DNA of 64,000 bases, from assembly GCF_900103885.1 (NCBI RefSeq), contig NZ_FNIM01000001.1, forward strand, positions 478,138 through 542,137, in the 5' to 3' direction. Of this stretch, positions 20,219 through 27,482 are shown piece after piece. The notes under the pieces are model-generated. The model did no database searches and was not told the DNA's origin. It was given only the letters and a program-made list of their open reading frames with translations. This stretch comes from Actinomyces ruminicola (GTDB taxonomy: Bacteria > Actinomycetota > Actinomycetes > Actinomycetales > Actinomycetaceae). Positions within the stretch are counted from its first letter, which is position 1; the number at the start of each line of letters is the position of its first letter. The position numbers and the translations under genes are program-made.

Positions 20219-21177
20219 GCCTGTCCCCTATCGCGCAGAGCCGTCCCGGTCAGGCTCAGGAAGACGTCGTTGAGGTCGGGGCGGCGCACCCCCACCAGGA
20301 GGGCGTCGGGGTCCTGCTCAGTCAGCCGGTCGAGGAGGGTGCGGATGGTGGCCGGTGACCCGTCGGCGGCCACCGAGGCGACGCCGTCGTGCCAGGACAC
20401 GCCGACCACGCCGGGCAGCCGCGCCAGCGCCGGGTCGGGCCGTGCGGTGCGCACATCGATGAAGGTCCTTCCCAGCCTGCCGCGCAACTCCTCCGGAGTC
20501 CCGGTGGCGATGAGCAGGCCGTGGTCGAGGATGGCCAGGTTGTCCGCCAGTGCCTGCGCCTCCTCCATGTAGTTCGTGGTCAGCAGCACCGTGCCGCCGT
20601 CAGCGGCGATGCGCCGAACCCGATCCCACAGGGCGGCACGGGACTGCACGTCCACCCCGAGAGTGGGCTCGTCCAGGACGACGACGCCCGGCCGGGTCAG
20701 CAGGGCCCGGGCCAGGGCCAGGCGGCGCTGCATGCCGCCGGAGTAGGTGCCCACCCGGTCGCCCCGGCGCTCCGCCAGGCCGACCAGCTCGAGGACCTCA
20801 TTGATGCGGTTGCGCCGCTGCGCGCGGGGCACACCGTACAGGCGGGCGTGGAAGGCGAGGTTCTCCTCGGCGCTCAGGTCGTTGTACAGAGCGGTCTCCT
20901 GGGGCACCACCCCCAGGTGCGTACGCACCCCGGTGACGTCGGTGCGCACGTCGATGCCCTCCACCAGCACGGTGCCGCCGGTGGGGCGCAGCAGGCCGCA
21001 CAGCAGGTTGACGGAGGTGGTCTTGCCCGAGCCGTTGGGGCCGAGCAGGCCGAAGACCTGGCCGTGGCCGACGTCGAGAGTGAGGGAATCGAGCGCGACC
21101 AGGGGCCGGGAGCGGCGGCGAGGGAACTCCATGCGCAGTTCGCGGAAGCTGATGGTGGGGGCCTGCGGGGCGTTCAT
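20215..21177 (-). CDS. ABC transporter ATP-binding protein (ABC-2 exporter)
   Basis: ATPase of 320 residues. Walker A GPNGSGKTTSVNLL near residue 46, Q-loop PQETALYNDL, signature YSGGMQRRLALARALL, Walker B VVVLDEPTLGVD and H-loop TTNYMEEAQALAD. The CcmA/DrrA-like C-terminal extension is present (residues 220-320). First gene of the exporter operon, starting 39 bases from the divergent TetR start. A multidrug or lipid export role is an inference from DrrA/NatA-type relatives. Confidence 0.93.
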   Translation of the reverse strand: MNAPQAPTISFRELRMEFPRRRSRPLVALDSLTLDVGHGQVFGLLGPNGSGKTTSVNLLCGLLRPTGGTVLVEGIDVRTDVTGVRTHLGVVPQETALYNDLSAEENLAFHARLYGVPRAQRRNRINEVLELVGLAERRGDRVGTYSGGMQRRLALARALLTRPGVVVLDEPTLGVDVQSRAALWDRVRRIAADGGTVLLTTNYMEEAQALADNLAILDHGLLIATGTPEELRGRLGRTFIDVRTARPDPALARLPGVVGVSWHDGVASVAADGSPATIRTLLDRLTEQDPDALLVGVRRPDLNDVFLSLTGTALRDRGQA

Positions 21178-21179
21178 GC

Positions 21180-21209
21180 TTGCCAGGTAACTCCGGCGAG
21201 CGTAATGAT
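21180..21209 (+). promoter_or_regulatory. Likely promoter of the TetR gene
   Basis: TTGCCA at 21180-21185 and AATGAT at 21204-21209 are spaced 18 bases apart. The -10 box covers the nearest ATG (21205), so translation probably starts at a following GTG from a leaderless transcript. Confidence 0.45.
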
Positions 21210-21216
21210 TTCTACT

Positions 21217-21816
21217 GTGGTGAATAAACGACGTGGGCGTCCCTCCGGCCCTTCAAACACTCGGGAGCGGATCCTGACCGCCGCTCGGGACCGCTTCGAA
21301 CAGGACGGTTACGCCCGCACATCGCTGCGGTCGATCGCCGCGCAGGCCGATGTGGACCACTCCCTGATCACCTACTACTTCGGCTCCAAGGAGGGACTTT
21401 TCCGTGCGGTCGCCGAGTTGGCGCCGAGCCCGGCGCAGGGCTTCGACCTGGTGGCGGCCAGGGTGCCGCCCGAGCACCTGGCGCAGGCGCTGCTGCGCTC
21501 GGCGCTGTCGGCGTGGGACCGGCCCGGCTACCGGGAGGGTCTGGCCCGCCTGTTCGCCGACGCCCTGTCCTCCGAGGCGGCGCTGCGGGTGCTGCGGGAA
21601 TATCTGCACACGGAGATGATCGGGCGCCTGACCGAGCACATCGGCGGCGCGGACGCCGGGCGGCGGGCGGCCACGGCCGCGACAATCTTCTCCGGGCTGT
21701 TCCTGACCCGCTACCTGCTGCGGCTGGAACCGGTCGCCTCCCTGCCCGCCGACGACGTCGTGGCCCAGCTGACCCCCGCCCTGCGCTCGGCGCTGGCGCC
21801 GCGGGGACTCTCGTGA
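21217..21816 (+). CDS. TetR family transcriptional regulator
   Basis: 199-residue repressor. N-terminal helix-turn-helix: RERILTAARDRFEQDGYART then SLRSIAAQADVDHSLITYYF and GSKEGLF; the C-terminal helical ligand-binding domain follows with FSGLFLTRYLL. Start chosen at GTG 21217 because the promoter's -10 box overlaps the upstream ATG at 21205; GTG 21220 is also possible. It diverges from the three-gene ABC exporter by under 50 bases, so it most likely represses it. Confidence 0.9.
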   Translation: MVNKRRGRPSGPSNTRERILTAARDRFEQDGYARTSLRSIAAQADVDHSLITYYFGSKEGLFRAVAELAPSPAQGFDLVAARVPPEHLAQALLRSALSAWDRPGYREGLARLFADALSSEAALRVLREYLHTEMIGRLTEHIGGADAGRRAATAATIFSGLFLTRYLLRLEPVASLPADDVVAQLTPALRSALAPRGLS

Positions 21817-21831
21817 GCCAGAATGTCTGAG

Positions 21832-21935
21832 AACGGCACAAACGGGCCGCCGGCACCGGAGGGCGTCTGACGAATCGTTGAAATCACGCCACTTTCTCAA
21901 CTCGCCTTATGACATACAACGGCGTTTGTGCCGTT
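21832..21935. repeat. 13-bp perfect inverted repeat with 78-base spacer
   Basis: AACGGCACAAACG at 21832-21844 and its exact reverse complement at 21923-21935. The spacer is comparatively AT-rich. It lies between the convergent TetR and AAA-ATPase genes, so it could serve as a long-loop bidirectional terminator or be a miniature element. No transposase or target duplication seen. Confidence 0.7.
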
Positions 21936-21999
21936 GCGCGACAGTTTCCGAACGGCGCGGTGCGCATTGCCGGCCAATAAGGTCCTGGCCCGATCGACC

Positions 22000-23295
22000 T
22001 CACCAGGGCCAGTCGGAGGTGAGGTAGGCCTCGATGGCACGGTGGCGGAAGCCGTAGGGCCTGGCGCGGCGGATGATGCGCCGGACCAGGTCGAGGCGCT
22101 GCGCCGTCGGGCCGGCGTCGGTGACCTTCGCGTACCCCATGGCCCGGGCGATGTTGGTCAGGCTGCGCTCCTCGGGCTCGAGCCCCGCCATGGCCTCGAG
22201 GAACTGCCGTTCGCGCGCGGGGAGCCGGTCGAGAATGCGTTGCACGTGCGCCTCCGCCTCGGGCGCAGCATCGCGCCACCCGGTCTCGACCTGCGCAGCG
22301 GTGATGAGGTTATCGGTGCCCGCATACCAGGCGCGCTCCCCCGCGAGCTGGAAGAGGAAGGGCTCCCCACAGGAGCGCTCCACAATGGCGCGCTGCGCTG
22401 CAGGTTCCATGAACACCCGGTCGATGCCGTCGCCGGCGGCGCTCGGCCAGCCCTCGGTGACGAAGGGCTGGAGCGCGGCCATGAGCGCGGCATCGTCGAT
22501 GGCGTCAAGGGTGATGGTGCGGAAGCGGCGCGCGAAGGTGGCGCCCGTGCGCGCGCCCGCCATGTCTGCGAACTCGGGCAGTCCGGTCAGGTACACGGCG
22601 ACCGGGAGGCCGCGAGCAACCTGCACGCCTCCCGGGATGTCGATGGCCTCATCATGTGCCAGGGCGTCGCCGAGCGCGGTCAGCAGTTGGGAACGGGCGC
22701 CCTCATCGGTGATGTTCTGCACCTCGTCGATGTGGATCAGCACCATGACGTCTCGGCGCTGGATGGCGGCGCGGCCGATCTCGATCAGCAGGTCGGTCAG
22801 AACGGTGTACGGCTCCGGCCCCTCCTGCGCGCGCATGGACAGGGAGACGCCGGAGACGGCCACGGTCTCGACCCGCCGCAGCAGCTCGGATATGCGCTGC
22901 TCGCGAGCGGCGGCCAGACCCGCGGCCGACGCCAGGTCCAGCAGGGCCGCGGCGACCCGCTTGATCGGGTCGGTTCCGGACGGGATCCGCAGCTGCGGGG
23001 TGACCCAGTCACCGGCGTCGGCGGCGTCACGGGCGATTCGCCGCACCAGGGACGACTTGCCCGAGCCCGCCTCTCCCAGGATCGTGCGGCCCCGCTCGTG
23101 AATGCCGGCCAGGCGCCGCGGGCGGAGCACGTCCCGCCAGTCGCTGAGCTGGGCGGCTCGGCCGGCCCACACCTCGGGCACGGTGTCCGAGCCCGGGCTG
23201 AATGGAGAGTCAAGCGGAGTCCGCACGTTGATAAGTTTATCAACGAGCGGAGTCCTTGATAACTTTATCAAGGGGGTGTCGAGAGGGTTCCGCAT
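22000..23295 (-). CDS. AAA-type ATP-binding protein with repetitive N-terminus
   Basis: 431-residue P-loop ATPase of the AAA_16/archaeal-ATPase-like group. Walker A GEAGSGKSSLVRRIA at residues 74-88, Walker B VMVLIHIDEVQN, a downstream arginine-rich sensor region (ATFARRFRTITLDAIDD), and a C-terminal winged-helix-like part (RSLTNIARAMGYAKV). Residues 1-30 contain the peptide repeat TPLIKLS / TPLVDKLI, encoded by two DNA palindromes. The ATG overlaps the MFS gene stop by one base (TGATG), so it is probably co-translated with it. Function not known; similar proteins are annotated only as ATP-binding proteins. Confidence 0.85.
   Translation of the reverse strand: MRNPLDTPLIKLSRTPLVDKLINVRTPLDSPFSPGSDTVPEVWAGRAAQLSDWRDVLRPRRLAGIHERGRTILGEAGSGKSSLVRRIARDAADAGDWVTPQLRIPSGTDPIKRVAAALLDLASAAGLAAAREQRISELLRRVETVAVSGVSLSMRAQEGPEPYTVLTDLLIEIGRAAIQRRDVMVLIHIDEVQNITDEGARSQLLTALGDALAHDEAIDIPGGVQVARGLPVAVYLTGLPEFADMAGARTGATFARRFRTITLDAIDDAALMAALQPFVTEGWPSAAGDGIDRVFMEPAAQRAIVERSCGEPFLFQLAGERAWYAGTDNLITAAQVETGWRDAAPEAEAHVQRILDRLPARERQFLEAMAGLEPEERSLTNIARAMGYAKVTDAGPTAQRLDLVRRIIRRARPYGFRHRAIEAYLTSDWPW
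23226..23273. repeat. Two 20-bp palindromes inside the AAA-ATPase 5' coding region
   Basis: Sites 23226-23245 and 23254-23273 each have 9-bp perfect arms around a 2-base centre. Cores are TTGATAAGTTTATCAA and TTGATAACTTTATCAA. Centres are 28 bases apart, and the string AGCGGAGTCC precedes each copy. The sequence is far more AT-rich than the surrounding gene. Candidate protein-binding sites or RNA hairpins in the first 25 codons. Confidence 0.85.
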
Positions 23296-24530
23296 CAACT
23301 GCGCTTGAGGCCGTTGAGCCGTTCGGTCATGGCCAGCCCCAGCAGGGCCAGGGCGAGCAGGTAGAAGGGCAGCAGCCAGAGTCCGACCCGACCGGAGATG
23401 ATCCCGAACAGCGGCGGCATGATGGTGGTACCCGTATAGGCCGCGGCCATCTGGATGCCGATGATCGCCTGAGAGTTGCGGCGTCCGAAGTTTTCGGGCG
23501 TGGAGTGGATGATCGCCGGATACACCGGTGCCGCACCGACACCGGCCAGGGCGAAGCCCATGAAGGACACGGCCCCCAGCGGCAGCGCCACGAGCAGTGC
23601 GCCGACGGCTCCCAGCAGGAAGCCGCCGCGGATCAGCGCCCGATCTCCGACGCGATCGGCGAAGAAGCCGCACAGGAAGCGGCCCGCGGTCAGTCCCAGC
23701 ACGAACAGGGCACCGAAGGACGCCGCCGAGGACGCCTCGAAGCCGCGGTCGGAGACGAAGAAGGTGGCACCCCACAGCATCGCCGTCTGCTCGAAGGCGC
23801 AGTAGGCGAAGAACGCCAGCAGCACGGAGGGGACCCCCGGAATGCGCAGCGCCGCGAGCAGCGACACGTGCGTCTGCGCCGCCCGGCCCCCATCCACCAC
23901 CGAGGCGGCCTCGGCCGTCCCGTCCGGCTCTGCCCCGTCGGCGGCCTCCGCCGCCTGCGCCCCGTCGCCGGGCCGGATCGCAGCGATGCGCCGCCACAGC
24001 GGCAGGCTGGCCAACAGCACGGCGGTCAGCCCGATCTGCAGCAGGCCGATGGCGCGGTAGGCGGCCGGCCAGTTGCCGTTCGCGGACAGCGCCAGGCTCA
24101 TGACGAAGGGACTGATGGAGGCCCCCACTCCCCAGAAGCTGTGCAGCCAGTTCATGTGCCTTGCCGTGTAGTGCAGCGCCACGTAGTTGTTCAGCGCCGC
24201 GTCTACGGCGCCCGCGCCCAGGCCGTAGGGAATGGCCCACAGGCACAGCATCCAGTAGTGCGTGGCCACGGAGAAGCCCAACAGTGCCGCCGCCGTCATT
24301 GCCACGCTCACGGCCGTGACCAGGCCCGCGCCGAAGCGCCGGGTGAGCCGCTCGGAGGCCAGGGAGGAGATGATCGTGCCCACGGCGATGATGAAGGTGA
24401 TGCCGCCCGCGTAGGAAACCGGCACCCCCAGGTCTTCGTGCATGACCGGCCAGCCGGCACCCACGAGCGAGTCCGGCAGGCCGAGGCTGATGAAGGCCAG
24501 GTAGATGATGGCGAGTAGCAGTAGGTACAT
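23295..24530 (-). CDS. MFS transporter (FucP-like)
   Basis: Twelve-helix major facilitator, 411 residues. YLLLLAIIYLAFISLGLPDS at the N-terminus, the loop 2-3 motif SERLTRRFGAG, LWAIPYGLGAGAVDAALNNY and the loop 8-9 motif GFFADRVGDR. A central acidic linker (residues 205-235) separates the halves. The pattern resembles sugar permeases of the FucP/SMF group; substrate unknown. ATG at 24530 chosen because AGAGG lies nine bases upstream. It overlaps the AAA-ATPase gene downstream. Confidence 0.88.
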   Translation of the reverse strand: MYLLLLAIIYLAFISLGLPDSLVGAGWPVMHEDLGVPVSYAGGITFIIAVGTIISSLASERLTRRFGAGLVTAVSVAMTAAALLGFSVATHYWMLCLWAIPYGLGAGAVDAALNNYVALHYTARHMNWLHSFWGVGASISPFVMSLALSANGNWPAAYRAIGLLQIGLTAVLLASLPLWRRIAAIRPGDGAQAAEAADGAEPDGTAEAASVVDGGRAAQTHVSLLAALRIPGVPSVLLAFFAYCAFEQTAMLWGATFFVSDRGFEASSAASFGALFVLGLTAGRFLCGFFADRVGDRALIRGGFLLGAVGALLVALPLGAVSFMGFALAGVGAAPVYPAIIHSTPENFGRRNSQAIIGIQMAAAYTGTTIMPPLFGIISGRVGLWLLPFYLLALALLGLAMTERLNGLKRS

Positions 24531-24620
24531 CGGGGAGCCTCTCTGGGTGGGAACGGCCGGGACGAACGAGTCCCGCGGCACCCGTCACAGAATTGACCGT
24601 AAGTTCAATTTAACTGGCTC

Positions 24621-24645
24621 CGCACTCCCCGCGCAAGAGTGCGGG
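24621..24645. promoter_or_regulatory. 8-bp inverted repeat in the divergent MFS / zinc-ribbon gene region
   Basis: CCGCACTC at 24621-24628 and GAGTGCGG at 24638-24645 with a nine-base loop, about 90 bases upstream of the MFS start. It could be an operator or a leader hairpin. No regulator gene is adjacent. Confidence 0.5.
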
Positions 24646-24700
24646 CACGGCACAGCACCCCATGGTCCGTCCTCGATTCGTGATCCAGTGAGCCGTCGTT

Positions 24701-24706
24701 TATAGT
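24701..24706 (+). promoter_or_regulatory. -10 box TATAGT for the zinc-ribbon membrane protein gene
   Basis: TATAGT lies 32 bases upstream of the ATG at 24739; a weak TTCGTG at 24677 could be the -35. GGAGG lies at 24728-24732, seven bases before the start, so this gene has a normal leader and ribosome binding site. Confidence 0.5.
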
Positions 24707-24738
24707 GACTCGCCTCCACCTCACCCGGAGGCTCACTC

Positions 24739-25305
24739 ATGACCCACGGTTCCACGCCCGCCCAGCAGTCCCCGTACACGAACAACGGCGGTCGGCCACG
24801 CAGCTATGACGTGCCAACCTGGCGGAAGGTTGCCTACTACGGCGGAGCCGTCCTCCAGGGGATCGGCCTGCTCATGTTCTTGAGCGTCTTCGTCGCCGTT
24901 TTTGCCGCCTTCGCCGGGATCGGTGACGTATTCGGTTCCGGCGACCACACCGCCATCGGAAGCGGTATCGGCCGCGCCTTCCGGTTCTTCCCCGTGGCGT
25001 TCTTTGGTTTCTTCGTCATCAGCGCCGGCCAGTGGCTGCGACGCGTGGGCAGACAGGGGCTGGCCGGCTCCGGCGTCGTGCTGTCACCGCAGGGCGAGGC
25101 CCGCGACGCTGAGCCGTGGAGGCGCTCGGAGGGCGCCCAGGACCAGATGCGGCTGGAGGAGATCCCCACCCTGCAGGCCGCGCTTGGAGGCGCCCCCGGG
25201 CCGACGGGCTCCCCCGCGGAGGTGGTCAAGCTGCGCTGCCGCTCCTGCGGCTACCTGGAGACCGAGGACGCCGCCTTCTGCTCCCAGTGCGGCCAGCGGA
25301 TCTGA
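24739..25305 (+). CDS. Small membrane protein with C-terminal zinc ribbon
   Basis: 188 residues, not assignable to a named family. Two TM helices (residues about 38-60 and 80-98), a cytoplasmic linker, and a terminal zinc ribbon CRSCGYLETEDAAFCSQCG with two CxxC pairs. The ribbon type is common in membrane proteins of unknown role and often serves as an assembly or sensing module. GGAGG precedes the ATG. Stands alone between divergent MFS and a downstream DinB-like gene. Confidence 0.8.
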   Translation: MTHGSTPAQQSPYTNNGGRPRSYDVPTWRKVAYYGGAVLQGIGLLMFLSVFVAVFAAFAGIGDVFGSGDHTAIGSGIGRAFRFFPVAFFGFFVISAGQWLRRVGRQGLAGSGVVLSPQGEARDAEPWRRSEGAQDQMRLEEIPTLQAALGGAPGPTGSPAEVVKLRCRSCGYLETEDAAFCSQCGQRI

Positions 25306-25336
25306 CTCGCCCCTGTCCACGACGCCGACCCACGCC

Positions 25337-25342
25337 TACCGT
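25337..25342 (+). promoter_or_regulatory. -10 box (TACCGT) six bases before the DinB-like start
   Basis: TANNNT box followed by exactly six bases and the ATG, with no usable ribosome binding site: a leaderless arrangement seen at several genes here. Confidence 0.5.
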
Positions 25343-25348
25343 GGGGGC

Positions 25349-25924
25349 ATGAACGAGCACAGCGAACTCCCCGCCACAGCCTCTGACCACACCGACGCCT
25401 CCCCCTACCTCAGCCTCCTGTCGGCCTCGCTGGAGCGCTCCCGCGAGCGCTTCGATCGCGCCCTGGACGGCGTGAGCGTGGAGCAGGCCAACACCCAGCC
25501 CACCCCCGAGCTCGCCCCACGCATCGACTCCCTCAGCTGGCTGGCCTGGCACACGGCCCGCGAGATCGATATGCAGGTCTCCGCCCTGGCCGGCACCGAG
25601 GTGCTGTGGACGGCGCGCGGTTTCAAGGAGCGCTTCGCCCTGCCGCTGCCCGACGACACCGAGGACTGGCGCCACACCCCCGCGCAGGCCGCGCTGGTGC
25701 GCGTGAACGACCTGACGGTCCTGACCGAATACCTCGACGCCGCCTACGCCCTGGCCCGTGACTACCTGGCCTCACTCACCCCGGCGGCCCTCGACGACAT
25801 CGTCGACCGCGCCTGGGACCCGCCGGTCACCCGCGGCGTGCGGCTGGCCTCCATCATCGACGACGCCGCTCAGCACTCCGGCCAGGCCGTCTACACCCAC
25901 CGGCTGCTGGGCCTGCCCGGCTGA
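25349..25924 (+). CDS. DinB/DUF664 family protein
   Basis: 191-residue four-helix-bundle protein of the DinB/mycothiol-S-transferase superfamily. Metal-binding histidines appear in SWLAWHTAREID and IDDAAQHSGQAVYTHRLLG. Members are thiol (mycothiol or bacillithiol)-dependent transferases or unknown. Start chosen at ATG 25349 because a -10 box sits six bases upstream and no longer form is conserved. Convergent with nagA. Confidence 0.85.
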   Translation: MNEHSELPATASDHTDASPYLSLLSASLERSRERFDRALDGVSVEQANTQPTPELAPRIDSLSWLAWHTAREIDMQVSALAGTEVLWTARGFKERFALPLPDDTEDWRHTPAQAALVRVNDLTVLTEYLDAAYALARDYLASLTPAALDDIVDRAWDPPVTRGVRLASIIDDAAQHSGQAVYTHRLLGLPG

Positions 25925-26006
25925 GCCGCTCTCCCGGCCCGACGAAGCCTGCACAAACCACGCACCGAGGCCGGAGCCAGTGGCGTGCCGCCCAGGCGCG
26001 TGCGCC

Positions 26007-27314
26007 TCACCGGCGTCGGTCCACAGCCTCGCCGCGGCGGATGACCTCGACCGGATTCAGGTTGACGTCGGTGACCACGACGTCGGCCCACAGGCCGGCC
26101 TCCAGCGCCCCGATGGAGTGGTCGCCGAGGATCTCCGCGCCCTGGCAGGAGGCGGCGAATACGGCGTCGACCAGGTCGACCCCGCCACGCCAGGTGGTGC
26201 GCACGACGTCGAGCAGATGGGCGGTGCCGCCGGCAATCGCCCCGCCCTCGCTCAGACGGGCCACGCCGCCGGTGACGGTTACCGCCTGGGAGCCGAGCAC
26301 ATAGTCGCCGTCGGCCATGCCCGCAGCAGCCATGGCATCGGTGATCAGCACGACGTTCTCCCGCCCCAGGGTCTCGAACATGGCGCGGACCATGGCCGGG
26401 GCCAAATGGACTCCGTCGCCGATCAGCTCCACGACACACTCGCCGCCAACGGCCGCGGCGAGGAGCTCCGGCACGGGGCCGGGGCTGCGATGGTGCATGG
26501 GGGGCATGCCGTTGAACAGGTGGGTGGCGGTGGCGCGGGCGGAGCGGACGGGGGCTCCGACCATTAGCCGAGCGGCGATTCGAGAGGAGGCGCAGGCCAG
26601 GGCGGCGCGCATGGTGGCGGCCTCGGAGTCGGTGTGACCGAAGGAGGGCAGCGCCCCTCCTTCTATCAGTGCCGCGACCATGCCGTCGTCGCCCGTGATG
26701 TGTGGCTTCTCGGGGGCGATGGTCATGGTGGCCACGTGACCGCGGCCCAGTTCGATGAGCTCGCGAGTCAGCTCCGCGTCCGGGTCGGCGATGTAGGCGG
26801 GGTCCTGGGCGCCGCAGCGCTCGGCAGAGACGAACGGACCCTCGAAGTGGATGCCGGCGAGCTCCCCCGCGTCGCACAGGTCCGCCAGCACCCGGGTGCG
26901 CGCCCTGAGCACTTCCGGCGCAGCGGTGACGCAGGAGGCGACCAGACTGGTGGTGCCGTGGCGGCGGTGCTCGCGCACGGCGACCATGGCCTGTGCGGCG
27001 GTTTCGGCGTTGGGGAAGGACTCGCCGCCGCCGCCGTGGCAATGCACGTCCACCAGGCCGGGCAGCAGGTAGCCGCCCGGCGGCGCGACGCGGGCGGCGT
27101 CCAGCAGACCCGCCCAGCCGGCCCCGACGGCCTCGTCCGCGGAGCCGACCCAGGCCAGGTGGCGCTCGGCGATGACGACCACCCCGTCGTCGATGATCTG
27201 CATCGGGGTGACGACTCGGCCGCGCAGGGCGAATGGCGGACCAGCGGCGGGGACGTCACCAGGGGCGGAGGAGGACCCGGCGAATGCGGCGGCGGGCATG
27301 GCGGCGTTGCTCAT
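26007..27314 (-). CDS. nagA: N-acetylglucosamine-6-phosphate deacetylase
   Basis: 435-residue amidohydrolase converting GlcNAc-6-P to glucosamine-6-P in amino-sugar and cell-wall recycling. Seen: LLPGLVDVHCHGGGG (HxH metal site), GIHFEGPFVS, PSFGHTDSEA, ATHLFNGMPPMHHRSPG, LIGDGVHLAP and the catalytic aspartate in VLITDAMAAAGM. The N-terminal 25 residues are a non-conserved extension, so an internal ATG is possible, but the -10 box six bases before 27314 supports this start. No nagB or nagK is nearby. Confidence 0.95.
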   Translation of the reverse strand: MSNAAMPAAAFAGSSSAPGDVPAAGPPFALRGRVVTPMQIIDDGVVVIAERHLAWVGSADEAVGAGWAGLLDAARVAPPGGYLLPGLVDVHCHGGGGESFPNAETAAQAMVAVREHRRHGTTSLVASCVTAAPEVLRARTRVLADLCDAGELAGIHFEGPFVSAERCGAQDPAYIADPDAELTRELIELGRGHVATMTIAPEKPHITGDDGMVAALIEGGALPSFGHTDSEAATMRAALACASSRIAARLMVGAPVRSARATATHLFNGMPPMHHRSPGPVPELLAAAVGGECVVELIGDGVHLAPAMVRAMFETLGRENVVLITDAMAAAGMADGDYVLGSQAVTVTGGVARLSEGGAIAGGTAHLLDVVRTTWRGGVDLVDAVFAASCQGAEILGDHSIGALEAGLWADVVVTDVNLNPVEVIRRGEAVDRRR

Positions 27315-27320
27315 GCGGCG

Positions 27321-27356
27321 AGTCTACCCCAGACCCCGCCCGACATCAGACGTCTG
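27321..27356 (-). promoter_or_regulatory. nagA leaderless promoter with overlapping palindrome
   Basis: Sense-strand TAGACT (plus 27321-27326) lies six bases before the ATG. The perfect 10-bp palindrome CAGACGTCTG (27347-27356) covers the -35 position, so it may be a repressor site. It does not match the DasR/NagR consensus. Confidence 0.5.
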
Positions 27357-27482
27357 TTGTCTAGCCGGCTGAGGTCGGTTCTGCTCCTTTTCCGGACTCT
27401 GAGGTCGCCACGCCTGGCCGAGCCGGCGAAGTGGCGACCCGCCAGCCCCGGAACACTCGCGTCCGGGGCAAACGGGCGGCGC

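Noticed and set aside
21205-21207. ATG start of the exporter-linked TetR gene
   Set aside because: It lies within the probable -10 box; the next in-frame GTG codons fit a leaderless transcript better.
25994-26007. AGGCGC-GT-GCGCCT palindrome between the DinB-like gene and nagA as terminator
   Set aside because: Two-base loop and short arms; a stable hairpin terminator needs a longer loop. Could be chance in GC-rich DNA.
27347-27356. DasR/NagR operator for nagA
   Set aside because: CAGACGTCTG does not match the DasR consensus around TGGTCTAGACCA; kept only as an unspecific palindrome.
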